NCBI GenBank assembly: GCA_035474375.1
Contig: DATINJ010000215.1
Coordinates: forward strand, 14,553-78,552
DNA length: 64,000 nucleotides
Origin: JANNPJ01 sp035474375
Lineage (GTDB): Bacteria > Actinomycetota > Actinomycetes > Actinomycetales > Kineosporiaceae
Direction of reading: 5' to 3'
The translations under genes were made by a program, and so were the position numbers. Each line of letters starts with the position of its first letter. The first letter of the stretch is position 1. Shown here piece after piece: positions 32,709-40,726 of this stretch. Below the pieces are notes generated by a model. It did not search any database. It worked only from the letters and a program-made list of their open reading frames with translations, and had not been told where the DNA came from.

Positions 32709-33973
32709 CCGCGACCACGGCCGCCCTCGGCACGGCAGCGGAACTGATCGCGCTGACCGAGGCGCACGCAGCGCACAACTACCACCCGCTGCCGGTGGTG
32801 GCCGCCTCGGCGACCGGCGCCTGGATCACCGATGTCGACGGACGCCGCTACCTCGATTGTCTGGCCGCCTATTCCGCGGTCAACTTCGGCCACGGGCATC
32901 CGGAAATTCTGGCCGCAGCCCGCGCGCAGCTGGAACGCGTCACCCTGGTCAGCCGGGCTTTCCACCACGATCAGCTCGGGCCGTTCTGCGCCGAACTGGC
33001 GGCGTTGGCGAATGCCGAGATGGTGCTGCCGATGAACACCGGCGCCGAAGCCGTCGAGAGCGCGATCAAGGTCGCCCGCAAATGGGGTTACCAGGTCAAG
33101 GGCGTTCCGGACGGGCGAGCGAATATCGTTGTGGCTCAAGGTAACTTCCATGGCCGGACGACGACGATCATCAGTTTCTCGGACGACGAGTCCGCTCGGG
33201 CCGGATTCGGCCCGTACACCCCCGGCTTCCGCAGTGTCCCGTACGGCGATGCCGCGGCGGTCGCGGCAGCAATCGACGGCGACACGGTCGCGGTCCTGCT
33301 GGAACCGATCCAGGGGGAAGCCGGCGTCATCGTGCCGCCGCCGGACTATCTACCCGCCGTCCGGGAGCTGTGCACCGCGGCCAACGTGCTGATGATCGCG
33401 GACGAGATCCAGTCCGGGCTGGGCCGCACCGGCTCGACGTTCGCCTGCGACCTGGTCGGTGTCGTTCCGGACCTTTACCTGCTCGGCAAGGCGTTGGGTG
33501 GCGGCGTGGTGCCGGTGTCCGCGGTGGTCGGTCGCCGCGAAGCGCTCGGCGTTCTGCAACCTGGCGAGCACGGTTCTACGTTCGGCGGCAACCCGCTCGC
33601 CTGCGCCGTCGGCCGGACCGTTGTCCGAATGCTGGCCGACGGTGAACCCCAGCGCCGGGCCGCAGAACTCGGCCTGCACCTGCAGGCCAGGCTCGGCGAG
33701 CTGGTCGGTCACGGCGTCCTGTCAGTCCGCGGTGTCGGCCTCTGGGCCGGGGTGGACGTCGACCCGACGCTGTTCACCGGGCGGCAGGTCTGTGAGGGCC
33801 TGCTGGCCCGTGGCGTGCTGGCGAAGGACACCCATGGGTCCACCATCCGGCTCGCTCCGCCGATCGTCGTCACCCGCGAGGAACTCGACCTGGCCGTCGA
33901 CGCCCTGGCCGACGTCCTCCACACAACCCCAACCCGCGATCATGCACGGTTACCCGCGGGCAACCCTGCATGA
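32705..33973 (+). CDS. rocD: Ornithine aminotransferase
   Basis: The 422-residue PLP enzyme matches class-III ornithine aminotransferases throughout: Asn-Thr-Gly-Ala-Glu-Ala-Val-Glu, Asn-Phe-His-Gly-Arg, Glu-Pro-Ile-Gln-Gly-Glu-Ala-Gly, Ala-Asp-Glu-Ile-Gln-Ser-Gly, and the PLP lysine in Leu-Gly-Lys-Ala-Leu-Gly-Gly-Gly. It would convert ornithine to glutamate semialdehyde. Its start overlaps the upstream gene by four bases, so the two are co-translated. The last 12 codons and stop (33936 onward) are read from a copy of the GATCATGCAC repeat, adding a tail the family does not need. Confidence 0.9.
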   Translation: MTATTAALGTAAELIALTEAHAAHNYHPLPVVAASATGAWITDVDGRRYLDCLAAYSAVNFGHGHPEILAAARAQLERVTLVSRAFHHDQLGPFCAELAALANAEMVLPMNTGAEAVESAIKVARKWGYQVKGVPDGRANIVVAQGNFHGRTTTIISFSDDESARAGFGPYTPGFRSVPYGDAAAVAAAIDGDTVAVLLEPIQGEAGVIVPPPDYLPAVRELCTAANVLMIADEIQSGLGRTGSTFACDLVGVVPDLYLLGKALGGGVVPVSAVVGRREALGVLQPGEHGSTFGGNPLACAVGRTVVRMLADGEPQRRAAELGLHLQARLGELVGHGVLSVRGVGLWAGVDVDPTLFTGRQVCEGLLARGVLAKDTHGSTIRLAPPIVVTREELDLAVDALADVLHTTPTRDHARLPAGNPA

Positions 33974-33978
33974 TCACC
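33936..33978. repeat. GATCATGCAC-family inverted repeat inside the rocD 3' end (site B)
   Basis: CGATCATGCACGGTTACCCG is followed directly by GGGCAACCCTGCATGATCAC, its imperfect inverted partner. The first arm lies fully within the rocD reading frame and the rocD stop is inside the second arm (GCATGA). It is the smallest version of the family, a single hairpin without a spacer. Confidence 0.8.
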
Positions 33979-34088
33979 GATGATCGTGCCGATGGCTGAA
34001 GAATCGGTGCGAGCAGCTCTCCCCAACATCTGACCGGAAGATAGCCGCATCTTCACGCCTCATGGCGTCCCCGAGGGCCAGATTGACT

Positions 34089-34228
34089 CCGGTGATCATG
34101 CAAAACGTCTGCGGTGATCATGCACGGTTACCCGCTTTGAAGTGGGCAACCGTGCATGATCGCAGACCAGAGGCGGGCAACCGTGCATGATCGCGGACCA
34201 GAGGCGGGCAACCGTGCATGATCGCCGG
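34089..34228. repeat. GATCATGCAC-family repeat cluster (site C)
   Basis: One short copy (GGTGATCATGCA at 34091) and one full copy (34111-34135) on the plus strand face three minus-strand copies. The latter start with GGGCAACCGTGCATGATCGC at 34144, 34175 and 34206. The last three are direct repeats of 31 bp, joined by ACCAGAGGC. The cluster lies between the convergent rocD and permease genes and ends 13 bases before the permease stop. Confidence 0.85.
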
Positions 34229-34241
34229 AGAAGGGCGACCG

Positions 34242-36059
34242 TCAGGGGACGGCGACGGGGGTGTGGGCGATCACGTGGGCGACCGGGATGTCGTAAGTGC
34301 TGCGAGCCCGGTCGACGACGTCGTACCGCAGCCAGGTGGACCGCTCGACCGGGTGCGTGCAGATCACCAGCCGATCCGGCCGGAACTGGGCCACGGAGTC
34401 GGCGAGCGCACGCAGCGGCCGGTAGTCGCCGAGGGCTCCGTCCGCTCGCAGCCCTTCGGTTCGAAGCGTGGTCAGGGTGTAGTCGAGCCGGCGCTGGGCG
34501 GCTTCCTGGGTCGCCTCCCAGATGAAGACCGCCCCCTTGTGCTCCGCCTGGCCGGTATCGACTGGATTCGCCGGCACACAGACCCAATACTCGGCCGCGC
34601 CCTCGGCATCGATACCGCGCAGCGCGTCGAGAAGCTCTGGCGCGGCGATGGTTTCGTTGCCGAGCACGAGCACCCGCTGCGGCGCCCCGGCCACAACGGG
34701 CTCCGGCTTCTTCTCGGCATCGACCGAACCGCCGCGCCACTTCGTGACGAAGTAGAGCACCACGACGGCGGCCCAGGACAGCAAGCTGAGTAGCAGTTGC
34801 GGACGCGCGTCGTCGTCGAAAGCCATCTGCACCAGGATTGCCAAGATCGCGATGATGGTGAGGATCGACAGCACCGGGAACAACCACATCTTGACCTGCA
34901 GTTCCTCGGTGGAACGGCGGCGCAGGATGACCTGGGAGATGGCGATCAACAGGTAGACGAACAGGATGACGGCGCCGGAGGAGTTCAGTAGGAAGAGGAA
35001 GACGGTGTCCGGGGAGATGGCGGCCGCGATCACGCAGAGGAAGCCGACCACGGTCGAGGTCAGGATCGCCGCCATCGGCACACCCCGGACATTGACCCGG
35101 ATCAGTTGCACCGGCGCCTCCCTCCGGGCAGCCAGGACGAAGAGCATCCGGGACGCCGTGTACAGGCCGGAGTTCAAGCAGGAGAGCACCGCTGTCAGCA
35201 CGACCGCGTTCATGATGTGGTCGGCGGCCGGGATACCCATCTCCCGGAAAGCACTGACGTAGGGCGAGGAACCGGCCTCGTTCGAGTCCCACGGCACAAT
35301 CACGGCGAGCAGGAACAGCGAGCCGACGAAGAAGATGGCGATTCGCGAGATCACCGAGTTCGTGGCCCGCGCGATGGACTTCTCCGGGTTTTCGGACTCC
35401 GCCGCAGCAATCGTCGCGATCTCCGCGCCAACCATGGAGAAGATCACCACCACGATCGCGCTGAAGATCGCGCCGACCCCCTTGGGGAAGAATCCACCGT
35501 GCGCAGTGAGATTGCTGAAGTCCAGGTCCTGGTCGGGCCACAGACCGAGGGCGAACAGCGTCCCCAACACCAGGAACAGCACGATCGCGGCGACCTTGAT
35601 CCCAGCGAACCAGAATTCGAACTCGCCGAACGAAGAGACCGAGAACAGGTTGGTCGCCGTCATCAGCAGCATCAGACCGAGCGACAGCAGCCACAGCGGC
35701 GCATCGAACCAGTAGGTCAGCACCTTGGCGCCGGCGACGGCCTCGAAGCCGACGACGATGACCCAGAAGTACCAGTACAGCCAGGCGACCGAGAAGCCGG
35801 CCCAGCCGCCGAGCGCCTTGCGAGAGTAGTCGGCGAAGGATCCGGTGGAGGGGTTGGCGGTGGCCATCTCCCCGAGCATTCGCATCACCATGATGATCAG
35901 CACGCCGGTAACGGCGTAGGTGAGGAATGCCCCCGGCCCAGCGTCGGTCATCACGACACCGGAACCGACGAACAAGCCGGCGCCGATCACCCCGCCGATC
36001 GCGATCATGGTTAGTTGGCGTTGGTTGAGCCCTTTGTGCAATTCCGGTGCAGCCACCAC
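34242..36059 (-). CDS. APC-family amino acid permease with C-terminal Usp-like domain
   Basis: From GTG 36057-36059, with GGAGG five bases upstream, the product has 605 residues. The first 470 or so hold about 12 hydrophobic segments and the APC signature Leu-Asn-Gln-Arg-Gln-Leu-Thr-Met-Ile-Ala-Ile-Gly-Gly-Val-Ile-Gly-Ala-Gly-Leu-Phe. The last 120 residues are soluble: Gln-Arg-Val-Leu-Val-Leu-Gly-Asn-Glu-Thr opens an alpha/beta unit resembling a universal-stress-protein fold. It is convergent with rocD, separated only by repeats, and probably imports arginine, ornithine or another cationic amino acid. The C-terminal domain may sense nucleotides and gate transport; this is inference. Confidence 0.85.
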   Translation of the reverse strand: MVAAPELHKGLNQRQLTMIAIGGVIGAGLFVGSGVVMTDAGPGAFLTYAVTGVLIIMVMRMLGEMATANPSTGSFADYSRKALGGWAGFSVAWLYWYFWVIVVGFEAVAGAKVLTYWFDAPLWLLSLGLMLLMTATNLFSVSSFGEFEFWFAGIKVAAIVLFLVLGTLFALGLWPDQDLDFSNLTAHGGFFPKGVGAIFSAIVVVIFSMVGAEIATIAAAESENPEKSIARATNSVISRIAIFFVGSLFLLAVIVPWDSNEAGSSPYVSAFREMGIPAADHIMNAVVLTAVLSCLNSGLYTASRMLFVLAARREAPVQLIRVNVRGVPMAAILTSTVVGFLCVIAAAISPDTVFLFLLNSSGAVILFVYLLIAISQVILRRRSTEELQVKMWLFPVLSILTIIAILAILVQMAFDDDARPQLLLSLLSWAAVVVLYFVTKWRGGSVDAEKKPEPVVAGAPQRVLVLGNETIAAPELLDALRGIDAEGAAEYWVCVPANPVDTGQAEHKGAVFIWEATQEAAQRRLDYTLTTLRTEGLRADGALGDYRPLRALADSVAQFRPDRLVICTHPVERSTWLRYDVVDRARSTYDIPVAHVIAHTPVAVP

Positions 36060-36180
36060 GAGTGCCTCCAAGATCTCACCGACCCGCTCAGGCAGATTCT
36101 CACGACTGCGGTCAGACGGCGAGACGACCCGAATGCGGCGCTTCGGGCTCAGCTCATATCCGGGGCGACAGACTCGCAAA

Positions 36181-36243
36181 GATCGCCAGCTATGCCCGTA
36201 TACGTGCCGATTAAGGGCGCGTTCGCGGGCAAGGCTGGCGATC
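36181..36243. repeat. 63-bp hairpin element, GATCGCCAG family, copy 1
   Basis: GATCGCCAGCTATGCCCG at 36181-36198 and CGGGCAAGGCTGGCGATC at 36226-36243 are inverted arms matching at 16 of 18 positions. The element has the same length and ends as the one at 39485-39547. It lies upstream of the permease gene, 121 bases from its start. Confidence 0.7.
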
Positions 36244-36268
36244 ACTCATCGGCGAGGCGAGGGATTCT

Positions 36269-36322
36269 CAAAGACACGGAGCAAAGACACGGAGCTGCCG
36301 TAGGTCAGCTGCCGTAGGTCAG
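36269..36322. repeat. Two adjacent tandem duplications, one spanning a stop codon
   Basis: CAAAGACACGGAG is directly doubled at 36269-36281 and 36282-36294. It is followed by CTGCCGTAGGTCAG doubled at 36295-36308 and 36309-36322. The second pair covers the TGA of the leftward gene at 36319, so that gene's last codon and stop are repeated just after it. Confidence 0.8.
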
Positions 36323-37524
36323 CTGCCGCCGTCCAGTCGAACAGTGCCGTTCTGGGCTGCGCTCTTACCCGGCACGACCGGGTCTGCGGCGGGCATCGGC
36401 CGCTCGCCGTTCGCCTGGTAGGGCACGCCTTGCAGCCCCTGCAGCCCTTGCAACCCGTCCGGGTCGACGCTGGACCGGATGAGGTCTCGCAGGTCAATCG
36501 GCTCTCGGTCCGGCGCCAGCCCGATCCGGCGAGACGGGCCCAACCGTTGCTGTCCGTCATCCAGCTCACCGGGCTCGGCCAGCACCCGGCCGGCGACCGC
36601 GGGGTGCAGGGATGCTTCGACCTGGGCGTGATTGTGCAGCCAACTGCCGTCTGGCGCCGACCTGAGCGCCTCGATCCGCCCCCACCGCAGCCCGAGTTCC
36701 TGCTGCACCGAGCGCCGCCGACTGTGCACGGTATTCACCGCCGCGAGCCGCTCGTACCTACCCTGAGCTTTCGAGTGGCGGCACAGGTCTCGGCGCATCC
36801 GACGCTGCGCGACCCGATCTCGGCGGAACAGCCATTCCCACTCCCTCGCCCCAGGCTTGGACTGGTACGCCGACAGCGCCGAAGCCATCCCGACCTCGCC
36901 GAGGATCAGACCGGCGAAAAGCACCACCGATGACCAGCGCATCACCGTTTCGCTCGGCTCCTCGATGGTGCCGACCAGCATGCTCTTCAACGCCACCCCG
37001 ATCACCAGCACGATGGTCGCCAACACCGCGACCGGAATCACCGCCCGGGTGAACACTGCCCGCCGCCGTGCCGCCGCGTTATCCGGATCGCCGTCCGAGT
37101 CGATCCATCCGCTGACGATGAACTTCACCAACAGCACGAAGACCGGACCGAAGCCGATCGGCAGCACGTAGCTGTCCAGCACGCTCACGTCGGACAGGGC
37201 GAGAATCTGGTGGATCGTGGCGTACCCGGCGAACATCGCCAAGCCGGTGGCTGATGCCGCAACGGGTGGGCCGAGCTGGCGCAGAGATCGCGGCGTCCGC
37301 TGCAGATCTCGCCGCCGGTTCTGCGCCTCTTGCGAGGAATGGTACCAAAGGTTTTCCCACAGATCAGCTTTCAGCGCCGCTCGACGCTGACGACCGGCCC
37401 GTCGAGCATCGGCATGGGATGGTCGGGCCGCAGCCGTCGCCTTTGCCCCACCTTGCTCGAAACCCAGCGCGGAGTCCTTCGGGATGTCCCCGGGGTTACC
37501 CCGGCTCGACGTCGTCTCGGACAC
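36319..37524 (-). CDS. Four-helix membrane protein of unknown function
   Basis: The 401-residue product has a basic N-terminus, then four hydrophobic segments (about 88-110, 120-140, 165-185, 200-222). A cytosolic C-terminal region of about 180 residues, rich in Arg and Gln, follows. Near residue 360 there is a Leu-Gln-Gly triplicate (Gly-Leu-Gln-Gly-Leu-Gln-Gly-Leu-Gln-Gly). No family is recognised. The GTG start lacks a clear ribosome site. The lipoprotein gene at 37619 lies 94 bases upstream on the same strand, so the pair may be one operon. Confidence 0.7.
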   Translation of the reverse strand: MSETTSSRGNPGDIPKDSALGFEQGGAKATAAARPSHADARRAGRQRRAALKADLWENLWYHSSQEAQNRRRDLQRTPRSLRQLGPPVAASATGLAMFAGYATIHQILALSDVSVLDSYVLPIGFGPVFVLLVKFIVSGWIDSDGDPDNAAARRRAVFTRAVIPVAVLATIVLVIGVALKSMLVGTIEEPSETVMRWSSVVLFAGLILGEVGMASALSAYQSKPGAREWEWLFRRDRVAQRRMRRDLCRHSKAQGRYERLAAVNTVHSRRRSVQQELGLRWGRIEALRSAPDGSWLHNHAQVEASLHPAVAGRVLAEPGELDDGQQRLGPSRRIGLAPDREPIDLRDLIRSSVDPDGLQGLQGLQGVPYQANGERPMPAADPVVPGKSAAQNGTVRLDGGS

Positions 37525-37618
37525 TGCGGCTCTTCTCGGATCGGGTTTCAGCAGAATGCCGGAGAAACCGGCGTTGAATTGGTCGCCGCAGGCATCCGGT
37601 AGCCCGCGGCAGCGGGAG

Positions 37619-38431
37619 TTAAAACATCGCCTGGGTGGAGGCTTTTGGGTGAATCGCGCCGTGTTCGGTCAACCATCGAACCCAGCCCTTAGCAGCGGCA
37701 TCGGCTGCCGGTGTGTCCATCTGACCGTTCGCGCTCGCCCCGACACCATAGAGGCTGACGGTACGAAAACTCGAGAGGTCGATCGCCGCGTCCTCATCGA
37801 GTCCTTCGCCGTCCGAGAACATTACGGCGTCCCGGGGCGTCCCGGGACGAACCAACGACGCACTCTGCTCGATCGCCAGAAAGCCACCGACGATGCTCGT
37901 GCCGGGCTCCGGCCGCTGCGCCAGCCTGGTGTTGATCGCGGCGACGAGTGCTTCATCCACCGCGAGAGTTGCCTTGCGTTTGAGGTTTTCAATCTTTCGA
38001 GGACGCGCGGCAACATTATTGTACCGGGCGGTGAGCGATGGGCAGGCAACGATCGACTGGGCTCCGGACGCCGTCCTGGTGAAAGCCATTATCCGAAGCG
38101 CCTGCCCGCGCTCCACGCTTTGCTCGACCAGCGCCCGGGTCTGCGACCGGATCCTCGACCGGGCCTGGTCGGTACTGATGAATGAGCCGGAAAAGTCCAA
38201 GGCTAGGATGGTTTCAGCGGTAGCCGGCGATTCGGTATCGGCGATTTGATTGATCTGTGCCGGGCAAGCCGCTCCGGATCCGATCGCCTCCGCCGGTCGC
38301 GGTCCCTGGCCATTGACCGTTGGCGGTGGCGACGACATCGATCCGGCCCCGCATCCGGCCAGCAGGACGACGCCCACGGACCCGACTGCCACCGCAGAAC
38401 GGCACCTGAGGCCGCTCACAGAAATCCCCAT
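37619..38431 (-). CDS. Lipoprotein with VWA-like domain
   Basis: ATG 38429-38431 gives 270 residues, with GGGGCGG about nine bases upstream. The signal peptide ends Val-Leu-Leu-Ala-Gly-Cys, a clear lipobox. After a short Pro-rich linker comes a Rossmann-like domain. It starts Ile-Leu-Ala-Leu-Asp-Phe-Ser-Gly-Ser, close to the MIDAS motif Asp-x-Ser-x-Ser (here Asp-Phe-Ser-Gly-Ser), and has a later Met-Phe-Ser-Asp-Gly-Glu-Gly. This suggests a metal-binding VWA-type adhesion domain on the cell surface. The membrane protein at 36319 follows on the same strand and may be its partner. Confidence 0.72.
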   Translation of the reverse strand: MGISVSGLRCRSAVAVGSVGVVLLAGCGAGSMSSPPPTVNGQGPRPAEAIGSGAACPAQINQIADTESPATAETILALDFSGSFISTDQARSRIRSQTRALVEQSVERGQALRIMAFTRTASGAQSIVACPSLTARYNNVAARPRKIENLKRKATLAVDEALVAAINTRLAQRPEPGTSIVGGFLAIEQSASLVRPGTPRDAVMFSDGEGLDEDAAIDLSSFRTVSLYGVGASANGQMDTPAADAAAKGWVRWLTEHGAIHPKASTQAMF

Positions 38432-38718
38432 CAGCACCGCCCCTTCGAAGTTCGCGGCGTCCGCCACCTATCGCCCCACACCCCGGCAACCGATGATGCC
38501 ATTCCCGGACCCATACCAGCAGCCGCGAAACGGCAACTAGGGCATCGTTCTGGTCGTGTCGAGTGGCAATTCGAGCGCAACACCCGAATCGGGCAGCGGC
38601 ATCGGGAGAACAGCTGAAGAGGGCGACTCAATAGTGAATCCTGCGTGTCCCCCAGGTGCTGCGGTCTTCGAGGCGTACCTTTCGCTGAATACTCGGAAGC
38701 CCAGCTTGGAGGACAACC

Positions 38719-39438
38719 ATGCGAAAGTATGCGACCGAGTTCATCGGAACATTCTTCCTGGTCTTCACGATTGTGACCGCCGTACTCAGCGGTTCACCGT
38801 TGGCTCCCTTGGCCATCGGTGTGGTCCTGGCCGCGATGGTCTTCGCGGGCGGGCACATCAGCGGAGCGCACTACAATCCCGCCGTCACGCTGGCCGTCTG
38901 GATTCGCGGCAAGGTCGACAGCAGCGACGTACCCGGTTACCTGGCAGCACAGGTCAGCGGCGCGATCTCAGCGGCGGCCATCGCACAGTTCGTCGTCGAC
39001 AAGGACGCCACCGCGGCGTTTTCGCTGTCCGGGAGCGCGCTGGGCAAAGCCCTGATCGCGGAGGCGCTGGTCACTTTCGCGCTCGCCTACGTCGTCCTCA
39101 ATGTCGCCACGAGCTCCGACCACGACGGAAACTCGTTCTATGGCCTGGCAATCGGATTCACCGTAATGTCGGGCGTCGTCGCGGTCGGCGGAATCTCCGG
39201 CGGGGTATTCAACCCGGCTGTCGCTTTCGGTGTGAGCACGGCCGGGATGGTGTCCTGGTCGATGCTCTGGGTATATCTGCTAGCCGACCTGGTCGGTGGC
39301 GCGCTCGCCGGAATTGCCTTCCGGCTGCTCAATTCGGCCGAATACCATAACGCTCCGCCGACCGCGACGGTTGGCGGAGATACCCGGGTTCCGGCCCCGC
39401 GGGCGGGAGAGCCCGCCCGCGCGACCCAGCGGAGCTGA
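38719..39438 (+). CDS. aqpZ: Aquaporin-type MIP channel
   Basis: The 239-residue protein has six hydrophobic segments and the two pore motifs, His-Tyr-Asn-Pro-Ala-Val-Thr and Phe-Asn-Pro-Ala-Val-Ala. The second NPA is followed by Val-Ala rather than Arg-Asp, so it lacks the aspartate typical of glycerol facilitators. The arginine normally right after the second NPA is also replaced by Val, which is unusual and would widen the selectivity filter. The ATG has GGAGGA six bases upstream. A water or small-solute role is likely; the atypical filter leaves substrate open. Confidence 0.82.
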   Translation: MRKYATEFIGTFFLVFTIVTAVLSGSPLAPLAIGVVLAAMVFAGGHISGAHYNPAVTLAVWIRGKVDSSDVPGYLAAQVSGAISAAAIAQFVVDKDATAAFSLSGSALGKALIAEALVTFALAYVVLNVATSSDHDGNSFYGLAIGFTVMSGVVAVGGISGGVFNPAVAFGVSTAGMVSWSMLWVYLLADLVGGALAGIAFRLLNSAEYHNAPPTATVGGDTRVPAPRAGEPARATQRS

Positions 39439-39484
39439 CGTCCACTCCCGTTCGGGCCTCATCCATCGGGTTCGAGCATCCCGA

Positions 39485-39547
39485 GATCGCCAGTTGTGCC
39501 TGCTTTTATGCCCAGTCCGGGCAGATCAGCGGGCAGAACTGGCGATC
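39485..39547. repeat. 63-bp hairpin element, GATCGCCAG family, copy 2
   Basis: AGATCGCCAGTT at 39484-39495 and AACTGGCGATCT at 39537-39548 are perfect 12-bp inverted arms, continued imperfectly inward. From GATC to GATC the element is 63 bp, the same as copy 1 at 36181-36243. It fills most of the gap between the convergent aquaporin and desaturase genes and may also act as a bidirectional terminator, although no T-run follows. Confidence 0.7.
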
Positions 39548-39559
39548 TTGGCTGGTTTC

Positions 39560-40639
39560 TCAGCGAGCGCTGACCACCGGGTCGATGTGGCCGGGCTTGC
39601 CGAGCTCACGCAACCGGCGGGCGTGGCTGCGGGTAGCGGCGATCAGCGTCGGGTACTCGACGAGCGGCAGCCCTGACTTGGCGACGATGTCCTGCACCAC
39701 GGTGTCGTTCAACACCGGCAGCTGGTGGCGCGGAGCGACCGGCTTCAGGTGGTGCGCAAGGTGGTGTGTCATACCGCCGGTCAACCAGCGAACCGCCCGG
39801 TTGGTGGTGTTGAAGTTCGCCGTGGTCCGGACCAGGTGCCTGGACCACTCCTTCTGCGACGGCACTTCGGACGGCGGGTACAGGCCCTCGTTGATGTGCC
39901 CGACTACCAGCACGATCGCCGCGATGATGGAACCGATCGTCATCGCCGTGATGACGTAGAGCGCCAGCTTCGCCCAGCCGAGCAGCAGAATGTAAGGCAA
40001 CAGGACGACGGCGCAGAAAGACTTCTCCAACAGGAACGACCGGATCCGGGCGGGCCTGGACGGCACGTCGACGCCGACCACGTTGCCCTTGATCACGAAC
40101 GTGATCTGGCTGTTCAGCTCGCCGACCCAGGCGAGGCCGTACAACGGCCACGCATAGATGTACTGGAACCGGTGAACCGGCTTCAGCGGGACCCCGGGGT
40201 GCATCCGAATCAGGTTCGATCGGGTCGCCTCGTCTACCGGGAAGACCTGTGACGCACGGTGGTGGACGCGGTGCTTGAGCGTCCAATGGCTGACCCACAG
40301 CCCGAGCGGAACCGCAGTCTGAACAGCAAAGACGTTAGGCCACTCGGAGCGGGAGAACCGCCGATGACCGGCGTCGTGCAGCACGGTCAGGGTGCCGGTC
40401 GCGAGCGTCACGGCGAGCGGCACCGCCGCCAGCAACAACCACGGCCAGCTCGGCTGGATCAGCGCTACCACCAGCAATTGGGCATGGTTGAGCAGGGCGA
40501 TGGCGGCCCAGTCGCGCCATGGTTCGGTGCGATTGAGCTCGCGTCGCCGGGCCATCAATCCGCGGCTCGGCCGCGCTCTGCCACCCTCGTCAATGAGGGT
40601 GGACGAACGTCGATCGAGTCTGTTCGAGATGGTGGTCAT
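39560..40639 (-). CDS. Membrane fatty acid desaturase
   Basis: The 359-residue protein shows the three histidine boxes of membrane diiron desaturases: His88-Asp-Ala-Gly-His92, His123-Arg-Val-His-His127, and Thr-His-His-Leu-Ala-His-His near residue 298. Two pairs of hydrophobic segments lie between them. The start ATG follows a G-rich stretch (GGCGGGGGCG). It would introduce a double bond into an acyl chain, using an electron carrier not encoded nearby. Position specificity cannot be read. It is convergent with the aquaporin gene. Confidence 0.87.
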   Translation of the reverse strand: MTTISNRLDRRSSTLIDEGGRARPSRGLMARRRELNRTEPWRDWAAIALLNHAQLLVVALIQPSWPWLLLAAVPLAVTLATGTLTVLHDAGHRRFSRSEWPNVFAVQTAVPLGLWVSHWTLKHRVHHRASQVFPVDEATRSNLIRMHPGVPLKPVHRFQYIYAWPLYGLAWVGELNSQITFVIKGNVVGVDVPSRPARIRSFLLEKSFCAVVLLPYILLLGWAKLALYVITAMTIGSIIAAIVLVVGHINEGLYPPSEVPSQKEWSRHLVRTTANFNTTNRAVRWLTGGMTHHLAHHLKPVAPRHQLPVLNDTVVQDIVAKSGLPLVEYPTLIAATRSHARRLRELGKPGHIDPVVSAR

Positions 40640-40726
40640 GAGCGCCCCCGCCTCCTAGAAAACTGGTCTGCTGGACGCAGACACCCCTGTCGACCTCGGA
40701 CTGTTTCACGTTGTCGACCTGGCTGG

